Source: Flavobacteriaceae bacterium (lineage in GTDB: Bacteria > Bacteroidota > Bacteroidia > Flavobacteriales > Weeksellaceae). Taken from it: 8,511 nucleotides of DNA. Both the position numbers and the translations under genes were made by a program. Shown here in pieces: positions 1 through 6,320 of this stretch. The stretch lies in assembly GCA_031273305.1 (NCBI GenBank), contig JAISSC010000001.1, positions 1-8,511 of the forward strand, written 5' to 3'. The notes under the pieces were generated by a model. That model was not told the origin of the DNA, did no database searches, and was given only the letters and a program-made list of their open reading frames with translations. How positions within the stretch are numbered: position 1 is the first letter of the stretch; each line of letters starts with the position of its first letter.

Positions 1-218
1 CCCTGATTTTGATATTGTTTAGCCACCGAAACCACAAAACGTAAATTAGCCTTTGTTAATTTTTCCAGAGCTACCCTGTCTCCTGCCTTAATGCGTTGTG
101 CCAAATCAACTTCTTCATCAGCTGTAATTAGGTCTACTTTCCCGATTTCTTGTAAATACTTATCAAGAGATGCAGTTTCTCTGTTTGTTACCTGCTTGGT
201 AATCTTTAATTGTCTCAT
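1..218 (-). CDS. rpoD: RNA polymerase primary sigma factor RpoD, N-terminal fragment
   Basis: The minus strand from the ATG at 216-218 reads without a stop to the left edge, giving 72 complete codons that begin MRQLKITKQVTNRETASLDK and end in VSVAKQYQNQ. This is the start of the short (about 290-residue) Bacteroidota primary sigma factor, recalled from the family. Region 1.2 is visible as SLDKYLQEIGKVDLITADEE (residues 17-36), followed by AQRIKAGDRVALEKL, and region 2.1 begins at ANLRFVVSVAKQYQNQ (about 57-72). The protein directs RNA polymerase to housekeeping promoters. The remaining regions 2.2 to 4.2, including the -7 and -33 reading helices, lie beyond the left edge. The gene is divergent from oxyR across a 205-bp spacer. 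It is too short here to be found by length alone, but the sequence match is clear. Confidence 0.93.
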   Translation of the reverse strand, partial: MRQLKITKQVTNRETASLDKYLQEIGKVDLITADEEVDLAQRIKAGDRVALEKLTKANLRFVVSVAKQYQNQ

Positions 219-423
219 TTAATCGTAATAATTTTTTTTAATCTCTTAAACTTAAACTATGAAATTGTAAAATGATAAATCAGTTCATTTACCCATACGA
301 TACATATACGAAAGAAAATGAAAAAAGGTTACAAGAATTATTTTTTATTTGCAATTGTTTAGAATAATCTTAGTAACTTGCAAGGATGATAATAAACCTT
401 TACAACTAAAATCTAATTAAGAA
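219..423. promoter_or_regulatory. Divergent rpoD-oxyR intergenic region
   Basis: This 205-bp AT-rich spacer separates two divergent genes and must hold both promoters. On the plus strand, TTTG at 348-351 lies 22 nt before TAACTTGC at 374-381. This is an imperfect match to the Bacteroidota -33/-7 pattern (TTTG and TAnnTTTG) and is a candidate oxyR promoter with a leader of about 35 nt. No convincing TAnnTTTG motif was found by eye for rpoD on the minus strand. LysR regulators often repress their own divergent promoter, but no clear LysR or OxyR operator dyad was identified. Confidence 0.35.
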
Positions 424-1365
424 ATGACTTTAATTCAACTTCAATATGTATTAACGGTTGCCGAGTATAAAAACTTTACTATTGCAGCAGAAAAAGCTTT
501 TGTAAGCCAGCCTACTCTGAGCATGCAAATTCAGAAACTCGAAAAAGCTCTCGGGGTTGAATTGTTTGACAGGACAACTAACCCTATAAAAATTACTCCC
601 ATAGGAAAAAAAATTGTTAATCAGGCAAAAATTATTTTATTAGAAGCAGATAAGTTATCCAAAATAGTAGAAGAAGATAAGAAGAGCATGAACGGAACCG
701 TAGTGATGGGAATTATACCAACCATAACCCCTACGTTAGTTCCCCTTTTCTATAAAATATTCAGGAATAAATATCCGGAAGCCGAGTTGATTATCAAAGA
801 ACTAAAAACAGACGATATATTAAGAGGAATAAGAGAGGGGCATTTGGATTTTGGAATAGCCAGCACGCCTCTGGACAGTGTACAGATCATAGAAAGACCT
901 ATGTATAGAGAACCGTTGGTGGCTTATATATCTCCACAAAACGGAACCTTATATAAAGAAACCGTATTGGATGTGGATAAGTTGGATTTTAACCATTTAT
1001 TAATGTTGGAGGAGGGACATTGTTTCAGAGATATAGTGTTGGACTTATGTAAACATAGAGATGCTATTAACTCAAATATAAAACTGGAAGGAGGAAGTTT
1101 TGCTACTTTAATAAGTTTGGTGAACGAGGGGTTTGGTTTTACCATTCTCCCGCTGTTAGAATCAGATAATTTATCGGATGTTGAGAAGAAAAATATAAGA
1201 TATTTTTTATCTTCCCCATTCAGAGAGATTTCGCTGATCTATTCTACCAATCAAATTAGAACTACCTTTGCAGACAAATTTATAGAGCTGATAAAAAGTA
1301 TAGTAAGAGGAAAATTATTTTTAGAAGATAAGGTTGAGAATAAACCGCAATTAAAAGTATTATAG
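424..1365 (+). CDS. oxyR: OxyR, LysR-family hydrogen peroxide-responsive regulator
   Basis: This cytoplasmic transcription factor senses hydrogen peroxide through a reversible disulfide and controls antioxidant genes such as catalase and peroxiredoxins (family knowledge). The 313-residue length is normal. The N-terminal winged helix-turn-helix (about 1-60) shows AAEKAFVSQPTLSMQIQKLE, the LysR DNA-recognition helix. A linker helix follows to about 88, then a two-lobed periplasmic-binding-like sensor domain. Within LLMLEEGHCFRDIVLDLC, Cys200 and Cys209 have the same nine-residue spacing as E. coli Cys199 and Cys208, and the GHCxRD context is typical of OxyR. These cysteines distinguish it from generic LysR proteins such as CysB or LysR. 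The start at ATG 424 gives the standard MTLxQLxY LysR beginning. It is divergent from rpoD and followed by a hairpin terminator, so it is probably monocistronic. Confidence 0.93.
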   Translation: MTLIQLQYVLTVAEYKNFTIAAEKAFVSQPTLSMQIQKLEKALGVELFDRTTNPIKITPIGKKIVNQAKIILLEADKLSKIVEEDKKSMNGTVVMGIIPTITPTLVPLFYKIFRNKYPEAELIIKELKTDDILRGIREGHLDFGIASTPLDSVQIIERPMYREPLVAYISPQNGTLYKETVLDVDKLDFNHLLMLEEGHCFRDIVLDLCKHRDAINSNIKLEGGSFATLISLVNEGFGFTILPLLESDNLSDVEKKNIRYFLSSPFREISLIYSTNQIRTTFADKFIELIKSIVRGKLFLEDKVENKPQLKVL

Positions 1366-1387
1366 TTAAAAACAGGTGGAGAATATA

Positions 1388-1437
1388 GAAAGTCGACTTA
1401 ATTTATTTTTTTAAAATGAGTCGATTTTTACGTTTTT
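1388..1437 (+). terminator. Probable intrinsic terminator of oxyR
   Basis: TCGACT at 1393-1398 pairs with AGTCGA at 1419-1424. The stem extends outward through A-T and G-U pairs to about 1389/1428 and inward through mostly A-T pairs, giving a long stem with a tight loop. It is followed by TTTTTA and a second T run (CGTTTTT). It starts about 23 bp after the oxyR stop. GC content is low, but the stem length and T tract fit rho-independent termination. Confidence 0.6.
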
Positions 1438-1475
1438 AAATAATTGTAGGTTTCACAAAGGTTAACTCTAATAAT

Positions 1476-1583
1476 GTGGAGACACCCAAATTGGGAGGTT
1501 TCTACGTAACAATAATATGAGGACGCACACGTAGGGACGTCCCTACACGGATAGCCCGACCCGACAGGGGCACGCCCAAATCC
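1476..1583. repeat. Palindromic intergenic repeat remnants (REP-like cluster)
   Basis: This stretch is clearly more GC-rich than the surrounding DNA. At 1476-1505, GTGGAGAC...CCCAAATTGGG...GTTTCTAC folds into a hairpin with one small internal loop. At 1531-1546, GTAGGGACGTCCCTAC is a perfect 16-bp palindrome. From 1549 to 1583 there is a C-rich stretch (GCCCGACCCGACAGGGGC, then CACGCCC). Read on the minus strand, this last part (GGGCGTGCCCC...GGGTCGGGCTATCCG) resembles, from memory, a dispersed intergenic repeat common in Bacteroidota genomes. No coding frame is apparent. It is likely a degraded, non-autonomous repeat; identity with a defined family is unproven. Confidence 0.5.
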
Positions 1584-1619
1584 AAAAAAACAAATATTGC
1601 ATTCTAAAAATTATATTAC

Positions 1620-1650
1620 TTGTATTTTAAACATATGTTCATTATATTTG
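1620..1650 (+). promoter_or_regulatory. Bacteroidota-type promoter for the ferredoxin reductase operon
   Basis: TATATTTG at 1643-1650 exactly matches the -7 consensus TAnnTTTG of Bacteroidota primary-sigma promoters. It is preceded by TTG at 1620-1622 with a 20-nt spacer, within the usual range. Transcription would start near 1656 and leave an AT-rich leader of about 130 nt before the ATG at 1787. No riboswitch-like structure was recognised in that leader. Confidence 0.55.
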
Positions 1651-1786
1651 CCGATAAACTTAATGATTTTTGAAAACATACATTAAATTAATAAGAAATA
1701 TATTTAGTTTTGGTTATATTTTAAGAATAAAAACCATATAAAACATTATAGAATTAAAAATAAATAGCGAATTATAAGATAAAATC

Positions 1787-2839
1787 ATGATAGAAACAGA
1801 TATTTTAATAATAGGGGCAGGTCCTACCGGATTATTTGCTGTTTTTGAAGCTGGATTATTAAAATTAAGATGTCATATTATAGATGCTCTTCCGAGCATC
1901 GGAGGGCAATTGACAGAATTATATCCTAAAAAGCCTATTTTTGATATTCCCGGCTATCCTACTATACAGGCAGGAGACCTCGTTAAAAATCTCTATGAAC
2001 AAATTAAACAATTCGAACCGGGATTTACCCTGAATGAAATTGCCGAAACCATAGACAAACAAGAGGATGGAACCTTTATAGTCACTACGGACAAAGGAAC
2101 GAAACATCATGCAAAGGCAGTGGCTATAGCTGCCGGATTAGGAAGTTTTGAACCGAGAAAGCCCTTAATAGATAACATTGCGGAATATGAAGACAAAGGA
2201 GTAGAATATTTTGTGAAGAATCCTGAAAAATATGACGGTAAAAAGGTTTTAATTGCAGGAGGAGGAGATTCTGCTCTGGACTGGAGCATATTTTTAGCAG
2301 ATATTGCCGAAACCGTAACTTTAGTCCATAGGAGAAATGAATTTAGAGGTGCATTAGATTCCGTAGAAAAAGTTCAGGCACTAAAAGATAAAGGAAAGAT
2401 CAACCTGATAACACCTGCGGAGATTGTAGGAATTAAAGGAGACGGAAAGGTAGAATCATTGGTAATAGAGAAAGAGGGGGAGACATTTGAAGAAGCAACG
2501 GATTATTTTATCCCATTATTTGGACTTACCCCAAAATTAGGTCCCATTGCCAATTGGGGATTGGAAATTGAGAAGAATGCCATTAAGGTAAATAATGCGT
2601 TAGATTATCAAACCAATATCGAGGGAATTTATGCCATCGGGGACATCAATATCTATCCCGGAAAGTTGAAACTGATACTTTGTGGCTTTCATGAAGCAAC
2701 TTTAATGTGCCAAAGCGTTTACAACAGATTAAATCCCGGAAAGAAATATGTGTTGAAATATACAACAGTAGGAGGAGTACATGGATTCGACGGAACAGTA
2801 AAAGAAGCAGAGAAAGCAATAGTAAAATCCATAGAGTAG
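1787..2839 (+). CDS. Ferredoxin--NADP(+) reductase, thioredoxin reductase-like type
   Basis: This cytoplasmic FAD flavoprotein exchanges electrons between NADP(H) and ferredoxin. At 350 residues it has the normal length of the homodimeric TrxR-like class (compare Bacillus YumC and the Chlorobium enzyme). The FAD-binding GAGPTG lies at 10-15 in the first Rossmann fold. GGQLTELYPKKPIFDIPGYP (39-58) is typical of this class. The NADPH-binding GGGDSA is at 158-163 with HRR at 181-183, the arginines expected to favour the 2'-phosphate. AIGDIN at 283-288 closes the second FAD motif, and a C-terminal tail contains TTVGGVHGF. The CxxC pair of true thioredoxin reductases is absent, which excludes that activity. 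The next gene, 13 bp downstream, encodes a [2Fe-2S] ferredoxin that is its probable partner. Confidence 0.93.
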   Translation: MIETDILIIGAGPTGLFAVFEAGLLKLRCHIIDALPSIGGQLTELYPKKPIFDIPGYPTIQAGDLVKNLYEQIKQFEPGFTLNEIAETIDKQEDGTFIVTTDKGTKHHAKAVAIAAGLGSFEPRKPLIDNIAEYEDKGVEYFVKNPEKYDGKKVLIAGGGDSALDWSIFLADIAETVTLVHRRNEFRGALDSVEKVQALKDKGKINLITPAEIVGIKGDGKVESLVIEKEGETFEEATDYFIPLFGLTPKLGPIANWGLEIEKNAIKVNNALDYQTNIEGIYAIGDINIYPGKLKLILCGFHEATLMCQSVYNRLNPGKKYVLKYTTVGGVHGFDGTVKEAEKAIVKSIE

Positions 2840-2852
2840 TAGTTAGAATACC

Positions 2853-3185
2853 ATGTCAGAAGTTACTATAACAATAATTGACAGAGAAGGACAAAAACAT
2901 ACCATACAGGCTCCTACGGATATGTCCATGAATCTTATGGAAATGATTCGAGCCTATGAACTTGCTCCGGAGGGAACTATCGGGATATGTGGAGGAATGG
3001 CAATGTGTGCTTCGTGTCAGGTTTATATAGTTAGTAAGGATATTCCGTTGCCTGAGAAAAGCGATGAAGAAGAAGCGATGCTTTCAGAAGCCTTTTTTGT
3101 TGAAGATAACAGTCGTTTAGGGTGTCAGATTCCCATAACTCCGGAGATAGACGGACTGGAAATTCAGATAGCTCCCGAAAACTAG
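2853..3185 (+). CDS. [2Fe-2S] ferredoxin, adrenodoxin type
   Basis: This is a small soluble electron carrier of 110 residues with a beta-grasp fold. The cluster ligands follow the pattern Cys-x5-Cys-x2-Cys...Cys: Cys46, Cys52 and Cys55 in GICGGMAMCASCQVYI, and Cys91 in RLGCQIPI. That spacing and the RLGCQI context mark the vertebrate/adrenodoxin-like subfamily rather than plant-type ferredoxins. An acidic stretch (KSDEEEAMLSEA, about 69-80) lies where adrenodoxins bind their reductase. It starts 13 bp after the reductase stop and ends 6 bp before the next gene, so all three are probably one transcript. Electrons probably flow from NADPH through the upstream reductase to this ferredoxin. The final acceptor cannot be seen here. 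Confidence 0.93.
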   Translation: MSEVTITIIDREGQKHTIQAPTDMSMNLMEMIRAYELAPEGTIGICGGMAMCASCQVYIVSKDIPLPEKSDEEEAMLSEAFFVEDNSRLGCQIPITPEIDGLEIQIAPEN

Positions 3186-3191
3186 TCTTAA

Positions 3192-3965
3192 ATGGAGGAA
3201 ATATTAGCTTTAAAACCTTTTTTAGATGAAAAAGTAGAACAATATAACCATGTGGAGTTTATAACGACTGACCCTGTTCAGATTCCACATCGTTTTTATA
3301 AAAAGGAAGACATTGAAATTTCCGGATTTTTAGCAGCCGCTATCGCATGGGGAAATAGAAAGTCTATCATAAAAAGTGCGGAAAAGATAATACGGTATTT
3401 AGAGGACTCTCCCCACGATTTTATCTTAAATCATACCGAAAAAGATTTACAAAAAATAAAAGGAAGCATTCACCGTACGTTTAATTCGGAAGATTTCATT
3501 TTTTTTATCCGGTCGTTGCAAAATATTTATCAAAAACACGGCGGATTGGAAGAAGTTTTTTCTGCGAAAAAGGAAGAAAGGGATACTTTTTACCTGATAG
3601 AGAGATTTAGAGAGGTTTTTTTTGAGATTGAGCATTTAGGAAGAACGGAAAAACACATAAGCAGCCCTCAAAAAAATTCTTCCGCAAAACGGATAAATAT
3701 GTTTCTCCGCTGGATGGTAAGAAAAGATGCAAAAGGCGTGGATTTTGGAATATGGGAGAGTATTTCCCCATCACAATTAGTGTGTCCTCTCGATGTACAT
3801 TCAGGGAATGTTGCCCGAACGTTGAAATTGTTAAGAAGAACTCAAAACGACTGGACTGCCGTTTCGGAATTAATGACTAATTTAAGAATTTTGGACGCTA
3901 ATGACCCGGTTAAATATGATTTTGCACTTTTTGGGTTAGGAGTATTTGAAAAATTATCCGGATAG
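3192..3965 (+). CDS. TIGR02757 / DUF2400 family protein of unknown function
   Basis: The 257 residues match the conserved, uncharacterised TIGR02757 (DUF2400) family, recognised from TTDPVQIPHRFYKKEDIEI (25-43), AAIAWGNRKSII (49-60), RINMFLRWMVRKDAKGVDFG (167-186), CPLDVHSGNVARTL (198-211) and NDPVKYDFALFGLG (237-250). The length is typical of the family. The stretch PLDVHSGNVARTLKLL resembles the PVDTHVxRVxxRL signature of helix-hairpin-helix DNA glycosylases, and the C-terminal FALFGLG fits that fold. A DNA-related role is therefore possible, but this is inference and no activity is assigned. No signal peptide or membrane segment is visible. It is the last gene of the reductase-ferredoxin operon, 6 bp after the ferredoxin. 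Whether it works with them is unknown. Confidence 0.88.
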   Translation: MEEILALKPFLDEKVEQYNHVEFITTDPVQIPHRFYKKEDIEISGFLAAAIAWGNRKSIIKSAEKIIRYLEDSPHDFILNHTEKDLQKIKGSIHRTFNSEDFIFFIRSLQNIYQKHGGLEEVFSAKKEERDTFYLIERFREVFFEIEHLGRTEKHISSPQKNSSAKRINMFLRWMVRKDAKGVDFGIWESISPSQLVCPLDVHSGNVARTLKLLRRTQNDWTAVSELMTNLRILDANDPVKYDFALFGLGVFEKLSG

Positions 3966-3974
3966 AGTTTTTCT

Positions 3975-4093
3975 GTTAATTATCAATATGAACGATTAAA
4001 ACGGCTATGAATTGATAATAACTTATATGAATCCCCATTTCTTTATAAATATTTCTTAGATTCATATAAATAAAAAAAATATTTTTTTTATTT
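3975..4093. repeat. Inverted repeats and A/T palindrome between DUF2400 gene and DAHP synthase
   Basis: Three consecutive inverted repeats fill the start of this 237-bp gap. GTTAATTATCAAT (3975-3987) pairs imperfectly with ATTGATAATAAC (4011-4022). TTATATGAATC (4023-4033) pairs perfectly with GATTCATATAA (4059-4069) across a 25-nt loop. Positions 4068-4093 form a perfect 26-bp palindrome made only of A and T, with A8 and T8 runs. Together they probably end the upstream operon, with the T8 run at 4082-4089 downstream of the second hairpin. It is not a textbook terminator because an A tract lies between the stem and the T tract. Confidence 0.5.
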
Positions 4094-4148
4094 TTGATAT
4101 TTAATATTAATAATTACATTTAACGTCAGATTTTTACGAACACGATTT

Positions 4149-4180
4149 TAGTAGATATTCTAAAACGGTTCTTAACTTTA
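4149..4180 (+). promoter_or_regulatory. Weak candidate promoter for the DAHP synthase gene
   Basis: TAACTTTA at 4173-4180 matches the Bacteroidota -7 consensus TAnnTTTG except for the final base. It would start transcription about 16 nt before the ATG at 4203. The -33 element is poor, with only a T-rich stretch (ATTTTAG) near 4145-4151. It is listed because a promoter is expected after the inverted repeats upstream. Confidence 0.3.
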
Positions 4181-4202
4181 CATCTTTATATATTTAATAA
4201 AT

Positions 4203-5279
4203 ATGAACATACAGGATATAGAACAAGATTGGATTAATCAATTTGAGAAACCGCTGATTATTTCAGGCCCGTGTAGTGCCGAGAGCGAAAAACAGGTAAT
4301 GGAAATTGCCGAAAGGCTGGATAAAGATTATGTACAGGTTTTTCGTGCAGGAATCTGGAAACCAAGAACCAAACCCGGAAGTTTTGAAGGGGTAGGAGCT
4401 ATTGGGTTAAACTGGTTAAAAAGAGTTAAAGACGAGTTCAATATGCTTACTGCAACAGAAGTAGCAAATGCTTCCCACGCAAAATTAGCATTGGAGTTTG
4501 ATGTAGACTATCTTTGGGTTGGAGCACGTTCCACCGTGAATCCGTTTACAATGCAGGAAATAGCAGAAGCTCTGAGAGATACGGATAAAGTTGTGTTGGT
4601 TAAGAATCCGGTAAATCCTGATTTAGACCTATGGATTGGAGCATTGGAAAGACTTGCCGCTCAAGGGATTAAAAAATTAGGAGTAATTCACAGAGGATTT
4701 TCTTCACATAACAAGTCAAAATATAGAAATAATCCGCAGTGGCAGATTGCATTAGAATTAAAGGATAAATTCCCTAATATTCCTATTATTTGCGATCCGT
4801 CTCATATAGCAGGAAGACGAGATTTGATCGCAGAAATAGCCCAGCAGGCTTTTAATCTGGAATATAACGGATTAATGGTAGAAACACATTGCAATCCCGA
4901 CGAGGCTTGGAGTGATGCAAAACAACAGATACTTCCGGAAACCTTAAAAGAGATTCTGGTGGATATTACCCTGAGAAAGAAAAATGACACCTCTGATGAA
5001 TTTTCATCTAAATTGAACCGATACAGAGGAGAAATTGACGAACTGGACAGTCAATTATTAGGCTTATTAGCTTCCAGAATGGATATAGCAAAGAAAATAG
5101 GACTCCTTAAAAAAGAACATAATGTTGCCATATTTCAACCCGACAGATGGAATGTTCTGAAGAAACTTGCAATCAGGAACGGAACCAGAATGGGACTTTC
5201 CGAAGAGTTTTTAGAACATTTACTGGTTTCCATTCATAAAGAATCCGTAGACCTGCAAAATGAAATTATGGACGAATAA
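4203..5279 (+). CDS. Bifunctional DAHP synthase / chorismate mutase (type II)
   Basis: This 358-residue cytoplasmic enzyme joins two shikimate-pathway activities. The N-terminal domain (about 1-260) is a class I-beta 3-deoxy-7-phosphoheptulonate synthase that condenses phosphoenolpyruvate with erythrose 4-phosphate. It shows SGPCSAES (Cys24), the substrate-binding KPRTKPGSFEG (53-63), DPSHIAGRR (His201) and VETHCNPDEAWSDAKQQ (Glu227, probably Asp238). Cys, His, Glu and Asp are the metal ligands known for the family. The C-terminal domain (about 270-358) is an AroQ-type helical chorismate mutase, with LNRYRGEIDELDSQLLGLLA and active-site basic residues Arg275, Arg292 and Lys303 in the E. coli spacing. 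The fused mutase may both catalyse prephenate formation and mediate feedback control, as known in relatives. rsgA follows after a terminator; pheA and tyrA are not adjacent here. Confidence 0.93.
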   Translation: MNIQDIEQDWINQFEKPLIISGPCSAESEKQVMEIAERLDKDYVQVFRAGIWKPRTKPGSFEGVGAIGLNWLKRVKDEFNMLTATEVANASHAKLALEFDVDYLWVGARSTVNPFTMQEIAEALRDTDKVVLVKNPVNPDLDLWIGALERLAAQGIKKLGVIHRGFSSHNKSKYRNNPQWQIALELKDKFPNIPIICDPSHIAGRRDLIAEIAQQAFNLEYNGLMVETHCNPDEAWSDAKQQILPETLKEILVDITLRKKNDTSDEFSSKLNRYRGEIDELDSQLLGLLASRMDIAKKIGLLKKEHNVAIFQPDRWNVLKKLAIRNGTRMGLSEEFLEHLLVSIHKESVDLQNEIMDE

Positions 5280-5302
5280 ATAGAAAACAATATATAGTTA
5301 TT

Positions 5303-5340
5303 AAAAAATGCATCATAATAAGGTGCATTTTTTTATTTTT
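5303..5340 (+). terminator. Intrinsic terminator after DAHP synthase/chorismate mutase
   Basis: AAAAAATGCATC (5303-5314) pairs with GGTGCATTTTTT (5322-5333) around a 7-nt loop, with one G-U pair. It is followed by T-rich sequence to 5340. The A run ahead of the stem could also make it function on the other strand. It ends only 5 bp before the rsgA start codon, so rsgA needs either readthrough or its own promoter. Confidence 0.75.
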
Positions 5341-5345
5341 GAATT

Positions 5346-6263
5346 ATGAATCAGGCAATAGTAACAAAATCCACAGGAAGCTGGTATCTTTTAAAAGATA
5401 CCCGTACGGGGACGGTTTATGAAGCCCGTATTCGTGGAAAGTTCAAAAAAGATAAAATAAGAAATACCAATCCGTTGGCAGTAGGAGATAAAGTAGATTA
5501 TGAATTAGAGAAGAACTCCGTAGCCTGGATAACAAAAATTTATCCCCGTAAAAATTATCTTATACGCAAGTCCGTAAACCTCTCCAAAGAAACCCATATA
5601 CTTGCTTCAAACATAGATTTAGCCTGCATTGTCTTTACCATTAGAAATCCCCAGACATCTCTAGGTTTTTTAAACAGGTTTTTAATTACTTGTGAAGCCT
5701 ATCAAATTCCGGTGTTGATAGTGTTTAATAAGATTGATCTGTTATCAGGAGGAGAGTTGGAAGAATTAAAAAGCGTTGATTCGGTATACCGCAATATAGG
5801 GTATCAAACATTGGAAATATCTGCCATCGGGAATATTAATATAGAAACGCTAAAAAAAATAGTACAAGATAAAATCACGGTGTTTTTGGGACATTCAGGA
5901 AGCGGGAAGACTTCAACCATCAATGCCCTGCAGCCGGGATTAGACCTTAAAACTACTCCCGTTTCCGATTATAACGAGAAAGGAAAACACACCACTACTT
6001 TTGCTCAAATGTATGACTGGAATTTTGGAGGAAACATCATAGATATTCCGGGTATCAAAGAATTTGAGTTGGTCGATATGAAAAGAGAAGAACTACAAGA
6101 TTATTTTCCTGAAATATTTAAAGAAAGACACCTCTGTAAATTTAATAACTGTTTACACATCAACGAACCTCAATGTGCGGTTATTCAGGCAGTAAAGGAA
6201 AAAAGAATCTCAGAAAAGCGATATTTACACTATTTAAAACTTATGGAAGAATTGTTGGGGTGA
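5346..6263 (+). CDS. rsgA: RsgA, small-subunit-dependent ribosome assembly GTPase
   Basis: RsgA (YjeQ) is a cytoplasmic GTPase that checks and promotes late maturation of the 30S ribosomal subunit. The 305-residue length is normal. An N-terminal OB fold (about 1-70) is followed by a circularly permuted GTPase domain, with motifs in the order G4 NKID (128-131), G5 SA (159-160), G1 GHSGSGKT (182-189), G2 region GKHTTT (213-218) and G3 DIPG (233-236). The C-terminal zinc site is formed by Cys264, Cys269, His271 and Cys277 in CKFNNCLHINEPQC. This motif order is diagnostic. The gene starts 66 bp after the DAHP synthase gene, with a terminator between, and converges on the minus-strand gene ending at 6321. 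Confidence 0.96.
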   Translation: MNQAIVTKSTGSWYLLKDTRTGTVYEARIRGKFKKDKIRNTNPLAVGDKVDYELEKNSVAWITKIYPRKNYLIRKSVNLSKETHILASNIDLACIVFTIRNPQTSLGFLNRFLITCEAYQIPVLIVFNKIDLLSGGELEELKSVDSVYRNIGYQTLEISAIGNINIETLKKIVQDKITVFLGHSGSGKTSTINALQPGLDLKTTPVSDYNEKGKHTTTFAQMYDWNFGGNIIDIPGIKEFELVDMKREELQDYFPEIFKERHLCKFNNCLHINEPQCAVIQAVKEKRISEKRYLHYLKLMEELLG

Positions 6264-6320
6264 TGTTTGAATTTTTGAAGTAATAGTATAAAAAGGTTAT
6301 TATCTAAAAAAGCATATAAG

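Noticed and set aside
58..70. Self-targeting by spacer 7544-7573, which shares ATTTTTCCAGAG with the rpoD region
   Set aside because: Only about 12 nt match in AT-rich DNA, and the matching strand is antisense to rpoD; chance explains it.
924..2289. Minus-strand frames of 60-73 codons inside oxyR and the ferredoxin reductase, and similar ones in later genes
   Set aside because: They lie wholly within strongly supported genes on the other strand and show no recognisable protein features.
1787..2839. Thioredoxin reductase
   Set aside because: The fold and nucleotide motifs match, but the CxxC redox pair expected before the NADPH motif is absent and a ferredoxin gene follows.
6264..6320. Bidirectional terminator between rsgA and the convergent gene
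   Set aside because: Only about 5 A/T pairs (TAATA with TATTA) could be found around 6282-6302, too weak to support.
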